From: Deltaproteobacteria bacterium
Lineage (GTDB): Bacteria; Desulfobacterota; Syntrophia; Syntrophales; UBA2210
Assembly (NCBI GenBank): GCA_026388515.1
Contig: JAPLJO010000063.1
Span: 1 to 33,600, forward strand
DNA length: 33,600 bases
Reading direction: 5' to 3'
Part shown: in pieces, positions 16,180 through 23,992 of the stretch
Numbering within the stretch: the first letter of the stretch is position 1
Layout of the letters: the number at the start of each line of letters is the position of its first letter
Made by a program: the position numbers and the translations under genes
The notes under the pieces: generated by a model
The model's database searches: none
What the model saw: the letters and a program-made list of their open reading frames with translations, nothing else
What the model was told of the DNA's origin: nothing

Positions 16180-16566
16180 GAAACCTCCTATAGTGATAAA
16201 CACCAATAGACCAATAGAATGATACGAGAGCCGGGGTTCGATTATGAAGCTTTCATAAAAAGTAACGCATTTCTGGCATACTTCTATCACATTACAAACC
16301 TGAGTTCTGCTCTTTTCAACCATTACTGTTGAAAGCGTGCATTTTGGGGAAATAGCCCGATACACGATTAGGAAAAAATGTTGTGATTCCATATTGTATT
16401 AATTGATACCTAAGCAAAAACTTAAGCTCTCACAAGTACAGGGCGCACATCGGATTTTATGGTATTTATTGGGATGGGATAATTCCCCGTCATTTCTCGA
16501 CGCTATATATATCAATTACTTATGAGGGTCACTTTGGATGGTCTTCGAGGTTATTTCGGTTATGGT

Positions 16567-16588
16567 GGTTACATTTTGGTTACATTTT
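16567..16588. repeat. Tandem 11-bp repeat, PhoB-box-like
   Basis: GGTTACATTTT occurs twice in perfect tandem. The arrangement of a 7-base unit (GGTTACA) plus a 4-base AT spacer, repeated at 11 bp, is the geometry bound by PhoB/OmpR-family response regulators. The 7-base unit itself is not the E. coli CTGTCAT. Two further GGTTA elements lie 9 and 18 bp to the left. Which gene it would control is unclear: the binding-protein gene begins 390 bases away and selC reads toward it. Confidence 0.55.
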
Positions 16589-16600
16589 ACCCCAAATGAT

Positions 16601-16626
16601 AAAAAAGAGGCCGACTTTATGAGTCG
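16601..16626 (-). terminator. Intrinsic terminator of selC
   Basis: Read on the minus strand, a CGACT-cataa-AGTCG hairpin is followed within five bases by TTTTTT. It lies 18 bases beyond the CCA end of the selenocysteine tRNA. The stem is only 5 bp but the T tract and position fit a rho-independent terminator. Confidence 0.6.
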
Positions 16627-16643
16627 TAACAAATTGATATTAT

Positions 16644-16741
16644 TGGCGGAAGTGCATGGGAATCGAACCCACCCGAGAGGGTGTTAGCCCCTCACACCGG
16701 ATTTGAAGTCCGGGAGGCCCACCAGTGACCTAGGCACTTCC
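16644..16741 (-). tRNA. selC: tRNA-Sec (selenocysteine, anticodon TCA)
   Basis: A complete 98-base tRNA on the minus strand with the CCA end encoded. The acceptor arm is 8 bp (GGAAGTGC pairing with GCACTTCC) and the discriminator base is G. The anticodon loop is CTTCAAA within GGACTTCAAATCC, giving anticodon TCA for UGA codons. A long variable arm (GTGTGAGGGGCTAACACCCT region) and a T arm with GGTTCGATTCC follow. The 8-bp acceptor stem, long extra arm and TCA anticodon are diagnostic of tRNA-Sec. Its presence means the organism makes selenoproteins, read through UGA with SelA, SelB and SelD, none of which is in the window. I found no clear in-frame-UGA selenoprotein gene here. moeA lies just upstream in the same orientation. 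Confidence 0.95.
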
Positions 16742-16750
16742 GCGCGAGCA

Positions 16751-16779
16751 TGAATATCTGATTATAAAGGAACTGTCAA
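16751..16779 (-). promoter_or_regulatory. Sigma-70-type promoter for selC
   Basis: On the minus strand a perfect TTGACA (16779-16774) is followed after 17 bases by TATTCA (16756-16751). Transcription would start only a few bases before the first base of the tRNA at 16741. The -35 is perfect; the -10 matches only its first three positions. A TATAAT also lies inside the spacer but is too close to this -35. Confidence 0.5.
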
Positions 16780-16860
16780 TTTGCGGCCTGGCTGGCAACG
16801 CGGCGCCGGATATGTAATACGCAATGAAACAACGACCTCGACGCGGTGTCCCGATAGCGC

Positions 16861-18096
16861 CTATCGCATATCGGATATCCCGCTTATGGGCTCATCAATA
16901 AGCTGGCAGTCGGCAAAGTCCCCCTGTTTTAATGCGGTCACTTCTTCGGGGATGACAAGTATGGCGTTTGCCTCGACCATTGATTTCAATATGCCCGAAC
17001 CCTGGCTTCCCGTGAGGGCCGCCCGGTATTCTCCTTCCTCGATGGTGACGCGCACCCTCGCGAAGTAGCGTAAACCTTTCTTCTTCTCGAAGTCCCCGGA
17101 AAGCCTCGCCTTCACCATTTTCCTGAAAAGATTTGCGTGTCCCGACATTTTCAGGATTGCCGGCCGCACGTACTCTTCGAAGGTGATCATGGATGATACG
17201 GGATTGCCGGGAAGGCCAAAGAAAAGCGTTTTTTCCATGGTGCCGAACGCCACCGGCTTCCCCGGGCGCTGGGCCACCTGCCAGAATTGAATGGTAGCGC
17301 CTATTTCCTTCATCACATCCCTGACAAAATCATAGGCCCCCATGGAAACACCGCCGGACGATACCACGATATCGGCGCGGAGCGCTTCCCTGAAGTGGCG
17401 CAGCAGATCGTCCTTTGTATCTTTTGAAATGCCGAGGGACACGGGAACGCCGCCGCACTCCATCACCTGGGCATAGAGGGAATAACTGTTGCTGCTTATG
17501 ATCGCGCCGGGGGGCGGGGAGTCGCTGATATCGACGATTTCATCACCCGTCGCGATGATGGCCACCGTTGGTTTCCGATAGATGCTCGCAGAGGCAATGC
17601 CCAGTGATGCCATCATGCCGATTTCCGGGGGGCGCACCACCTTGCCCCGGGGAATGACGAGTTCCCCCTTTTTTACATCTTCGCCGCGGCGCCGCAGGTG
17701 CTCTCCCTTTTTCGCTTCGGCATGAATGGCGACTTTCCCTTCAGCGCTTTCCGTATTTTCCACGGGCACCACGGCGTCAGCACCGCGGGGAATGAGGGCG
17801 CCGGTCATGATTCGCGCCGCCTGGCCGGAGCCCACGGACTTCGCAGGTACACGGCCCGCCGGAATGTCCTCGACGACTTCCAGGGAAACGGGATTTTTTT
17901 TCTCGGCTCCCTTTGTGTCGGCGGCCTTCACGGCGAAGCCGTCCATGGCCGAATTGTCATCGGAAGGTATGTCACGGGCGGCGATGATATCTTCACCGAG
18001 GATCCTGCCGAGCGTGCCGGTGATAGGGGCTTTTTCACAGCCAAGTGTCGTCGCCGCATCGAGCACACGGCGAAGCGCTTCTTCAAAAGCTACCAT
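16861..18096 (-). CDS. moeA: Molybdopterin molybdotransferase MoeA
   Basis: A 411-residue cytoplasmic enzyme that inserts molybdate (or tungstate) into adenylylated molybdopterin, the last step of molybdenum cofactor synthesis. The N-terminal region shows DIPSDDNSAMDGFAVKAADT, the MoeA substrate-site motif, and RIMTGALIPRGADAVVPVEN. The MPT-binding domain follows with IIATGDEIVD, SSNSYSLYAQ and VVSSGGVSMGAYDFV. It ends with RPGKPVAFG and FGLPGNPVSSM, and a beta-barrel C-terminal domain completes the usual ~400 residue length. AGGAA precedes the ATG by seven bases. It lies upstream of selC in the same orientation, and both products are needed for Sec-containing formate dehydrogenases. It is transcribed divergently from nadA. 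Confidence 0.95.
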   Translation of the reverse strand: MVAFEEALRRVLDAATTLGCEKAPITGTLGRILGEDIIAARDIPSDDNSAMDGFAVKAADTKGAEKKNPVSLEVVEDIPAGRVPAKSVGSGQAARIMTGALIPRGADAVVPVENTESAEGKVAIHAEAKKGEHLRRRGEDVKKGELVIPRGKVVRPPEIGMMASLGIASASIYRKPTVAIIATGDEIVDISDSPPPGAIISSNSYSLYAQVMECGGVPVSLGISKDTKDDLLRHFREALRADIVVSSGGVSMGAYDFVRDVMKEIGATIQFWQVAQRPGKPVAFGTMEKTLFFGLPGNPVSSMITFEEYVRPAILKMSGHANLFRKMVKARLSGDFEKKKGLRYFARVRVTIEEGEYRAALTGSQGSGILKSMVEANAILVIPEEVTALKQGDFADCQLIDEPISGISDMR

Positions 18097-18128
18097 GATG
18101 ATGTTCCTGTTTTATGAAAGACTCACGT

Positions 18129-18157
18129 TGAATAGCTGAAAGGATTTGATAAGTCAA
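18129..18157 (-). promoter_or_regulatory. Possible promoter for moeA
   Basis: Minus strand TTGACT (18157-18152), a 17-base spacer, then TATTCA (18134-18129), about 35 bases before the moeA ATG. The -35 is one base from consensus; the -10 matches only its first three positions but is the same hexamer seen before selC. Confidence 0.35.
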
Positions 18158-18291
18158 TATTTTCGGCCTGCTTAAATATCAATTGCGGGAGGCGGACAAC
18201 GCCGCCGGCGTCATCATTTACGCCTTGAATAAAAAAGTCGTATGATATACAAGTGCAGCCCTTCGAATACCTTCGTAAAGTGGCGTGAAGA

Positions 18292-19212
18292 ATGGATAAG
18301 GACATTTCAACGAAGCAAAAAAAAATAAGGACACTTCTTGACGAGAAGAAGGGAATTCTCCTCGCCCACTACTACCAGCGGCCGGAGATTCAGGATATCG
18401 CCGATTTCAGGGGTGATTCCCTCAGCCTCAGCATCCGGGCGACGGAGACGGACGCGCGGGTGATTGTATTTGCCGGTGTCCGCTTCATGGCCGAAAGTGC
18501 TTCCATCCTCTCGCCCGATAAAACAGTGCTGCTTCCCCGTCTTGACGCGGGGTGTCCGCTTGCCGATATGATTACCGGCGGCGAACTGAAAGAATTGAAG
18601 CGCCTTCACCCGGGCGTGCCCGTCGTGACCTACGTGAACTCCTCCGCCGCGACGAAGGCGGACTCCGATGTCTGCTGCACCTCGGCGAACTCCGTGAAGG
18701 TGGTGAATTCTTTCACCGGCGCGGAGACGGTTATCATGGTTCCCGACGGAAACCTGGCGCGGTATACGGCACGGTTTACGGATAAACGCGTCATCCCCGG
18801 ACGGGGATACTGCTATGTGCACCATAACCTCTCGCCCGATGATATCCGCGCCGTGAAGGAGCAGCATCCAAAGGCGGTCCTGGCCGTGCATCCCGAGTGC
18901 ACCCTCGATGTCATCGACATGGCCGATTTCGTGGGGAGCACCAGCGGCATCCTCCAGTTTGCACGAACGACGGAAGCCTCTGAAATCATCGTCGGCACCG
19001 AGCACGGCATCATGCACCTGCTCAAGAAAGAGAACCCCGGAAAAACTTTCATCCCCGCCTCGCCGTCGATGGTCTGCCGCGACATGAAGTTAATAACCCT
19101 TGACGATATTCTCGATGCCCTCACTGAAATGAAGCATGTGATCAGCGTTCCCGATGAAATCAGAAAACCCGCGTACCGCGCCCTCAGAAAGATGCTCGAC
19201 CTCTCGTCATGA
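18292..19212 (+). CDS. nadA: Quinolinate synthase NadA
   Basis: A 306-residue [4Fe-4S] enzyme that condenses iminoaspartate with dihydroxyacetone phosphate to quinolinate in de novo NAD synthesis. It begins with ILLAHYYQRPEIQDIADF and GDSLSLSI, the substrate-binding start of the short (archaeal/Thermotoga-like) NadA type. The three cluster ligands are Cys88 (AGCPLAD), Cys174 (GYCYVHH) and Cys262 (MVCRDM), with spacing close to that of the Thermotoga enzyme. SSAATKADSDVCCTSAN and VHPECTLDV are further family motifs. The ribosome site is weak (GTGAAGA). The gene is divergent from moeA; nadB and nadC are not in the window. A damaged nadD lies 13 kb away. Confidence 0.95.
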   Translation: MDKDISTKQKKIRTLLDEKKGILLAHYYQRPEIQDIADFRGDSLSLSIRATETDARVIVFAGVRFMAESASILSPDKTVLLPRLDAGCPLADMITGGELKELKRLHPGVPVVTYVNSSAATKADSDVCCTSANSVKVVNSFTGAETVIMVPDGNLARYTARFTDKRVIPGRGYCYVHHNLSPDDIRAVKEQHPKAVLAVHPECTLDVIDMADFVGSTSGILQFARTTEASEIIVGTEHGIMHLLKKENPGKTFIPASPSMVCRDMKLITLDDILDALTEMKHVISVPDEIRKPAYRALRKMLDLSS

Positions 19213-19283
19213 TGAGATAACCATTCCACCGCCGGCACGATACGCCGGGCGTTGAGATTCTCCGGACTCCAGACAGCAATTTC

Positions 19284-22200
19284 ATGAATACCGCTTCCGA
19301 AAAGACATTCAATTCATCCGATCCCGCGTTTCGCTTCCTCATGGAAAAGATTGCCGTGGGTGCGAAGGATGCGAGCATATCCGGTCTCCACGGTGCATGC
19401 CGCTCCCTTGTCCTTTCAATGATCGCCGCGACCCTCAAAAGAACCGTGGTATACATCGGCACCACCCGTGAGGAGACCGATACCGTCTTCCGGGACCTGT
19501 CCTTTTTCCTCGGCGAGGGGCGGGTGCTTTTTTTCCCCGCGTGGGATGAGCGGTGTCCCGATGACGCCTCCCTTGAGGAGCGGGAGACGGCGCTCGGTCG
19601 CGCGAGGACGCTCGCCATGCTTCTCGCGGGAGGGCCCGCCGTTATCGTCGGGCATCTCGACGCCTTCATGCAGAGAACGGCGCCTCTTTCAGTCGTGGGG
19701 GACTATATCGAAACGGTATCAGCCGGCACGACGTGTCAGCGTGAGAAGCTCGAAGCGAAGCTCCATGCGGGAGGTTTCCACAGGGTCTCCCTCGTCGAAG
19801 AAAAAGGGGAGTACAGTGTCCGGGGCCATATCGTTGATGTCTTTCCGCCGGTACGCGAGAAACCCGTCCGCATGGAATTCGACGGGGATGACATTGTCTC
19901 GATACGCGAATTCGATTCTTCCACGCAGCGGTCCGCCGGGGAGATAAGTGGCGTGCTCCTTTCACCGGCGGGCGAACTGGTGCGTGACGAAGGCGCCACC
20001 GTGAGGACCCTCGCCGGTGTGCGGAAGCGCCTCTCCGAACTCGATATTCCGAAGGCGCGGAGAGACCGCATCATCGATCTTGTTGAAAAGGAAGACGAGA
20101 CCCTCGCCGGTGTACAGATGCTCCCCCTCTTTTACGGATACGGTGGTGAGGGGGAAGGTCTTGATACTTTCTTTGAGTATCTTCCCTCGACGGCACTCGT
20201 TGCCTGTGAAGATGTTCGTGTGCTTGACCGGTCATGCGGTCTGCGGGAAGAAAAATCGGCCCTTTTCACGTCGAACGCCCTCGCGGAGGGAAAGTTCCAC
20301 ATCGAAACACGTCATTTCATGTCCTCGAAGGATGAATTCGCGAACCGCCTCGGCGGCTTCCAGGCGCTTTCCATGGATGCCATCGAGAGAAGCGATTCTT
20401 TTATCCTGAAGACGGAGAAACCCCTTGGATTGAAGCAGGTGCCGTCGCGTCTCGACCGGGAGTCGAGCCCCCTCGCGCCGGTGGTCGAGCGGATGAAAAC
20501 GTGGCTTGCAGGAAAGAATCTCGTTGTCTTTCTCTCCGTCGAGGGGGAAGTCGAGCGGATGGCGCGCCTTTTCGAGGGATACGGGCTTCCCGTCACTGTC
20601 GCGAAGGAATTTTCACTGCGCGAGCTCGAGCGGGCCGGCGTGGTGCCCCGCCTTCTCATCACCGCCGGCAGTGTGAGCGAAGGTTTTTACTATCCGGGTC
20701 TCGGCCTTGTCCTGGTCTCCGAGGAGGAGATATTCGGGAAAAAGATAAAGAGGCCGCGCAAAGCAAAGGTCCGGGAAGGGTATTTTCTCAAGTCGTTCGG
20801 GGAACTGAAGAACGGGGATTTCGTGGTCCACCTGGATCATGGGATAGGTATCTATCACGAACTGAAGCGGCTGTCCGTGGGGGATATGGAAAACGATTTT
20901 CTCCTCATCGAATACGAGGGCGGCGACAAGCTCTATGTACCGGTGGACCGGCTGAACAAGATTCAGCGGTACATCGGGCCCGAGGATTATATGCCCCCCG
21001 TTGACCGTCTCGGCGGGAGCTCCTGGGAAACCGTGAAAAAGCGCGTGACGAAGTCGGTGCGGGAAATCGCCGAGGAACTTGTCGCCATCTACGCGGCACG
21101 GGGAGTGATGGAAGGACACCGCTATGCGGCCCCTGACAGGTACTACGAGGAATTTGCTTCCTACTTCGAATTTGAAGAGACGCCGGACCAGGCACGTGCC
21201 ATAGAAGAAGTCGATCTGGACCTCGGCAACCCACGGCCCATGGACCGCCTGGTCTGCGGCGATGCCGGGTTCGGGAAGACCGAGGTGGCCCTGCGGGCGT
21301 CCTTCAGGGTTGCCATGGAGGGCAAGCAGGTAGCCTTCCTGGTTCCCACCACGATACTCGCGGAGCAGCACTACCGGACCTTCGTGAAACGGTTCGCGCA
21401 TCACCCCGTGAGAATCGAGGCGCTGAATCGCTACCGGCCTTCCTCCCTTCAGAAGAAGATTGTCGGGGATATCGCCCGGGGCGCCGTTGACATTGTCATC
21501 GGCACGCACCGGCTTCTCCAGAAAGACGTGGCCTTCAAGGATCTCGGGCTCGTCATTATCGACGAAGAGCAGCGGTTCGGTGTGAGCCACAAGGAAAAGC
21601 TCAAAAAACTCCGGACCCTTGTGGATGTGCTGACGCTCACGGCGACACCAATTCCGAGGACGCTCCAGCTCTCCCTCGTGGGCATCCGCGATCTGTCGAT
21701 AATCAACACGCCGCCTCCCGATCGCCAGTCCATCAGGGTGCATGTCCATGAATTCAGCGAGGAGATTATCTGCGAGGCGATTCGCAGTGAACTGAAGCGG
21801 GGCGGGCAGGTCTTTTTCGTCCATGACCGCGTGCGCTCCATCGAGGGCATGGCCCGCCTGGTGGAGCATCTGGTGCCGGAGGCAAAGATCGGGGTCGCCC
21901 ACGGCCGGATGAAGGCGGCCGATCTCGAACGGGTGATGGTGCGCTTCATTCAGCGGGATTATGACGTGCTTGTCTGTACGACCATTATAGGTTCAGGGGT
22001 CGATATCCCGACGGCGAATACCATTGTCATCAACAGGGCCGACCGCTTCGGCCTCGCGCAGCTCTACCAGCTCAGGGGCCGGGTGGGGAGGTCGAATGAA
22101 GATGCCGCGGCGTATCTTCTGGTACCCCGGGGCGCGGTGCTCTCGCAGGATGCAAAAAAGAGACTCCGGGTGATTCAGGATTACGCCGAGCCCGGGTCGG

Positions 22201-22796
22201 GATTCAAGATTGCCGCCCACGACCTGGAACTGCGCGGTGCGGGCAATCTGCTCGGCGTTTCCCAGTCGGGCCACGTCTCCGCCGTGGGGTACGAGCTCTA
22301 TACGGAACTTATGGAGAAGGCGGTCTCCGAACTGAGAGGTGAAGGCGCTCCCGCCGATGACATAAGTCCGGAGATACGATTCCGGGTTCCCGCCTTCATC
22401 CCCGACGATTACATCGCGGATATGCATTCCCGGCTTATTACCTATAAGGAGATATCGGCCGCCGCCGCCGACGCGGAGATTGATGAAATCCGTGATACCC
22501 TCCGGGACCGCTACGGCTTCGTGCCGCCTTCGCTGGAAAATCTTATGGAAATCATCGGCATACGGAACCGCCTGAAGAGTATCTTGGCGGAGGCGATGGA
22601 ATACGACGGGCGGCAGTTTCAGGTCGCCTTCAGGAAGACAAGCCCCGTAGACCCGGCGAAAATCGTGAAACTTTCACGTACGGCCTACCGGGGGCTTACC
22701 TTATCTCCAGACTTGAAGCTTTCGGTACCACTCCCCGGGCTCACGGGAACGGACATCCTGGGCAGGGCGAGGGAGCTTCTCATGGCGCTTGCCTGA
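19284..22796 (+). CDS. mfd: Transcription-repair coupling factor Mfd
   Basis: A 1170-residue ATP-dependent translocase that removes stalled RNA polymerase and recruits UvrA. The N-terminal UvrB-like module contains FPAWDERCPDD and VRGHIVDVFPP. The RNA-polymerase-interaction domain has GDFVVHLDHGIGIYHELKRL and DKLYVPVDRLNKIQRYIG. Walker A is GDAGFGKTEVAL near residue 660 and the DEEQ box is IDEEQRFG at about 760. Motif VI is QLYQLRGRVGRS, then the AHDLELRGAGNLLGVSQSGH and RYG-containing C-terminal TRCF domain. Length matches the family. uvrA lies 1.2 kb downstream on the same strand, so two partners of the nucleotide-excision pathway are close, separated by the PpiC foldase gene. No good ribosome site precedes 19284, so the exact start is not certain. 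Confidence 0.97.
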   Translation: MNTASEKTFNSSDPAFRFLMEKIAVGAKDASISGLHGACRSLVLSMIAATLKRTVVYIGTTREETDTVFRDLSFFLGEGRVLFFPAWDERCPDDASLEERETALGRARTLAMLLAGGPAVIVGHLDAFMQRTAPLSVVGDYIETVSAGTTCQREKLEAKLHAGGFHRVSLVEEKGEYSVRGHIVDVFPPVREKPVRMEFDGDDIVSIREFDSSTQRSAGEISGVLLSPAGELVRDEGATVRTLAGVRKRLSELDIPKARRDRIIDLVEKEDETLAGVQMLPLFYGYGGEGEGLDTFFEYLPSTALVACEDVRVLDRSCGLREEKSALFTSNALAEGKFHIETRHFMSSKDEFANRLGGFQALSMDAIERSDSFILKTEKPLGLKQVPSRLDRESSPLAPVVERMKTWLAGKNLVVFLSVEGEVERMARLFEGYGLPVTVAKEFSLRELERAGVVPRLLITAGSVSEGFYYPGLGLVLVSEEEIFGKKIKRPRKAKVREGYFLKSFGELKNGDFVVHLDHGIGIYHELKRLSVGDMENDFLLIEYEGGDKLYVPVDRLNKIQRYIGPEDYMPPVDRLGGSSWETVKKRVTKSVREIAEELVAIYAARGVMEGHRYAAPDRYYEEFASYFEFEETPDQARAIEEVDLDLGNPRPMDRLVCGDAGFGKTEVALRASFRVAMEGKQVAFLVPTTILAEQHYRTFVKRFAHHPVRIEALNRYRPSSLQKKIVGDIARGAVDIVIGTHRLLQKDVAFKDLGLVIIDEEQRFGVSHKEKLKKLRTLVDVLTLTATPIPRTLQLSLVGIRDLSIINTPPPDRQSIRVHVHEFSEEIICEAIRSELKRGGQVFFVHDRVRSIEGMARLVEHLVPEAKIGVAHGRMKAADLERVMVRFIQRDYDVLVCTTIIGSGVDIPTANTIVINRADRFGLAQLYQLRGRVGRSNEDAAAYLLVPRGAVLSQDAKKRLRVIQDYAEPGSGFKIAAHDLELRGAGNLLGVSQSGHVSAVGYELYTELMEKAVSELRGEGAPADDISPEIRFRVPAFIPDDYIADMHSRLITYKEISAAAADAEIDEIRDTLRDRYGFVPPSLENLMEIIGIRNRLKSILAEAMEYDGRQFQVAFRKTSPVDPAKIVKLSRTAYRGLTLSPDLKLSVPLPGLTGTDILGRARELLMALA

Positions 22797-22841
22797 GTGC
22801 CCTGCTGAATAATGGTCCCGGGTTCGATACGGCTTTAAAGA

Positions 22842-22870
22842 TTGAAGGGGTACTGCTCTTTTGTTACAAT
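22842..22870 (+). promoter_or_regulatory. Predicted promoter for the PpiC foldase gene
   Basis: TTGAAG (22842-22847), a 17-base spacer and TACAAT (22865-22870) lie about 60 bases before the start. The -10 is one base from consensus and the -35 two. It suggests the foldase and possibly uvrA are transcribed separately from mfd. Confidence 0.5.
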
Positions 22871-22930
22871 CACAAGATTGATTGCTTTATAAGAAATCAC
22901 TCCACTAACGCATGACAACGGGGAATGAGA

Positions 22931-23920
22931 ATGATGGTAAAAAAGACGGTTATGGTATTGTGGCTGGTATTCATGTGCGGTACCGCCTGCTTCGGCGCGG
23001 CTTACGAGGATGGCATCGCCGTGGTGGTGAACAATGATGTGATAACCCTTTCGGAGCTCAATGAAGAAGTGGGCGGGCTTTTCAAGAGGATCGGGAATCC
23101 CTCCGAGGCCGAAAAGGAAACACTCCTGCCCGAGGTCAGGAAAACCGCGATGAATAAATTGATTGACGATCTCCTGATCGGGCAGGAAGCCGCAAAGATG
23201 AACATCATCATTCCCGCCGAAAATGTGGATGCCACCATTCAGGGGATGCTCCAGGAAAGAAAGATACCCATGGAGGCATTTGCCGCGACCCTGGCCAAAG
23301 ACGGCGGCACCATGGCTGAATACAGAGAAGAGGTAAAACAGTACCTCACCAGGATGAAGCTCATCTCACGGGAAATCAGGCCGAAAATTTCCGTGAACGA
23401 AGAGGAAATCGGTGAATACTACAGTGAACACCGCGACCTTTACGAGGGAAAGGAAGCCGTGAGATTGAGCCAGATACTTTTTGTCATTCCCGAAGGAGCG
23501 AGTGCCGCGAACCGGAAGGAAATCGGGGCGCAGGCCGAGGCGGTCTTTGCGCGGCTCCAGAATGGGGAGTCTTTCGAGTTGCTCGCGAGCCAGTACAACA
23601 GTGACCCGGCGGTGAGGGCATCGGGCGGGGACCTGGGATTTGTCGAGCGGGGCATGCTGCGGGACGCCTTGAATGAAGCCGCCTTCATTCTTCCTCTCGG
23701 GCAGACGAGCGGGGTAATCGAAACACCCGTAGGATTTCACATCATCAAGGTCACGGAAAAGCGCGGTGCCGGCATCAAACCAATTGGCGAAGTGCGCGCC
23801 GAGGTCGAGGAAAAGATAGCGGCGAAGAAGACGGAAGCAAAGTATCTGGAATGGATCGGCACGCTGCGGCAGAAGGCCCATATTGAAATACGCATCGATA
23901 CACCCGCGGCACAGGGGTAA
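22931..23920 (+). CDS. SurA-like periplasmic peptidyl-prolyl isomerase (PpiC/parvulin)
   Basis: A roughly 330-residue exported chaperone. A signal peptide (MVLWLVFMCGTACFGAA) is followed by a SurA-N-type domain starting DGIAVVVNNDVITLSELNEE. One parvulin domain spans about residues 170-270, with VRLSQILFVIPEG, SYNSDPAVRASGGDLGFVER and TPVGFHIIKVTEKR. It should assist folding of outer-membrane proteins, fitting the barrels encoded to the left. E. coli SurA is about 430 residues with two parvulin repeats; here there is one, as in many Desulfobacterota. Three ATGs (22925, 22931, 22934) compete, and GGGG at 22920-22923 is best spaced from 22931. I avoid the symbol surA because single-parvulin relatives include PrsA-type proteins. 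Confidence 0.88.
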   Translation: MMVKKTVMVLWLVFMCGTACFGAAYEDGIAVVVNNDVITLSELNEEVGGLFKRIGNPSEAEKETLLPEVRKTAMNKLIDDLLIGQEAAKMNIIIPAENVDATIQGMLQERKIPMEAFAATLAKDGGTMAEYREEVKQYLTRMKLISREIRPKISVNEEEIGEYYSEHRDLYEGKEAVRLSQILFVIPEGASAANRKEIGAQAEAVFARLQNGESFELLASQYNSDPAVRASGGDLGFVERGMLRDALNEAAFILPLGQTSGVIETPVGFHIIKVTEKRGAGIKPIGEVRAEVEEKIAAKKTEAKYLEWIGTLRQKAHIEIRIDTPAAQG

Positions 23921-23992
23921 GGGTTCTAATGTCCCTCCCACGGGGAAGGGATTGCGAATTCTGAAACCTGAAAATTCTTTAAGACAAAAGTC

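Larger units (their letters stand above)
16180..16643. other. AT-rich gene-free region between binding-protein gene and selC
   Basis: About 460 bases without a believable gene. It should hold the promoter of the minus-strand binding-protein gene and does contain the selC terminator and a tandem repeat (listed separately). Near 16244-16256 there is a dyad ATGAA-gct-TTCAT, and CCAATAGA occurs twice around 16202-16218. GGTTA occurs four times at 16549, 16558, 16567 and 16578. The open frame reported up to 16392 appears accidental. No integrase gene or duplicated tRNA end is seen. Confidence 0.5.

Noticed and set aside
16180-16392. N-terminal 71-residue extension of the solute-binding protein
   Set aside because: A strong AGGAGG site and a clean signal peptide begin at 16179, and the upstream residues do not resemble the family.
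20613-21902. 429-residue minus-strand ORF inside mfd
   Set aside because: It is a shadow frame of a GC-rich gene; the plus strand has the complete Mfd motif series.
23932-23951. TCCCT/AGGGA hairpin between the foldase gene and uvrA
   Set aside because: The stem is short with a bulge and no T tract follows; not enough to call an attenuator.
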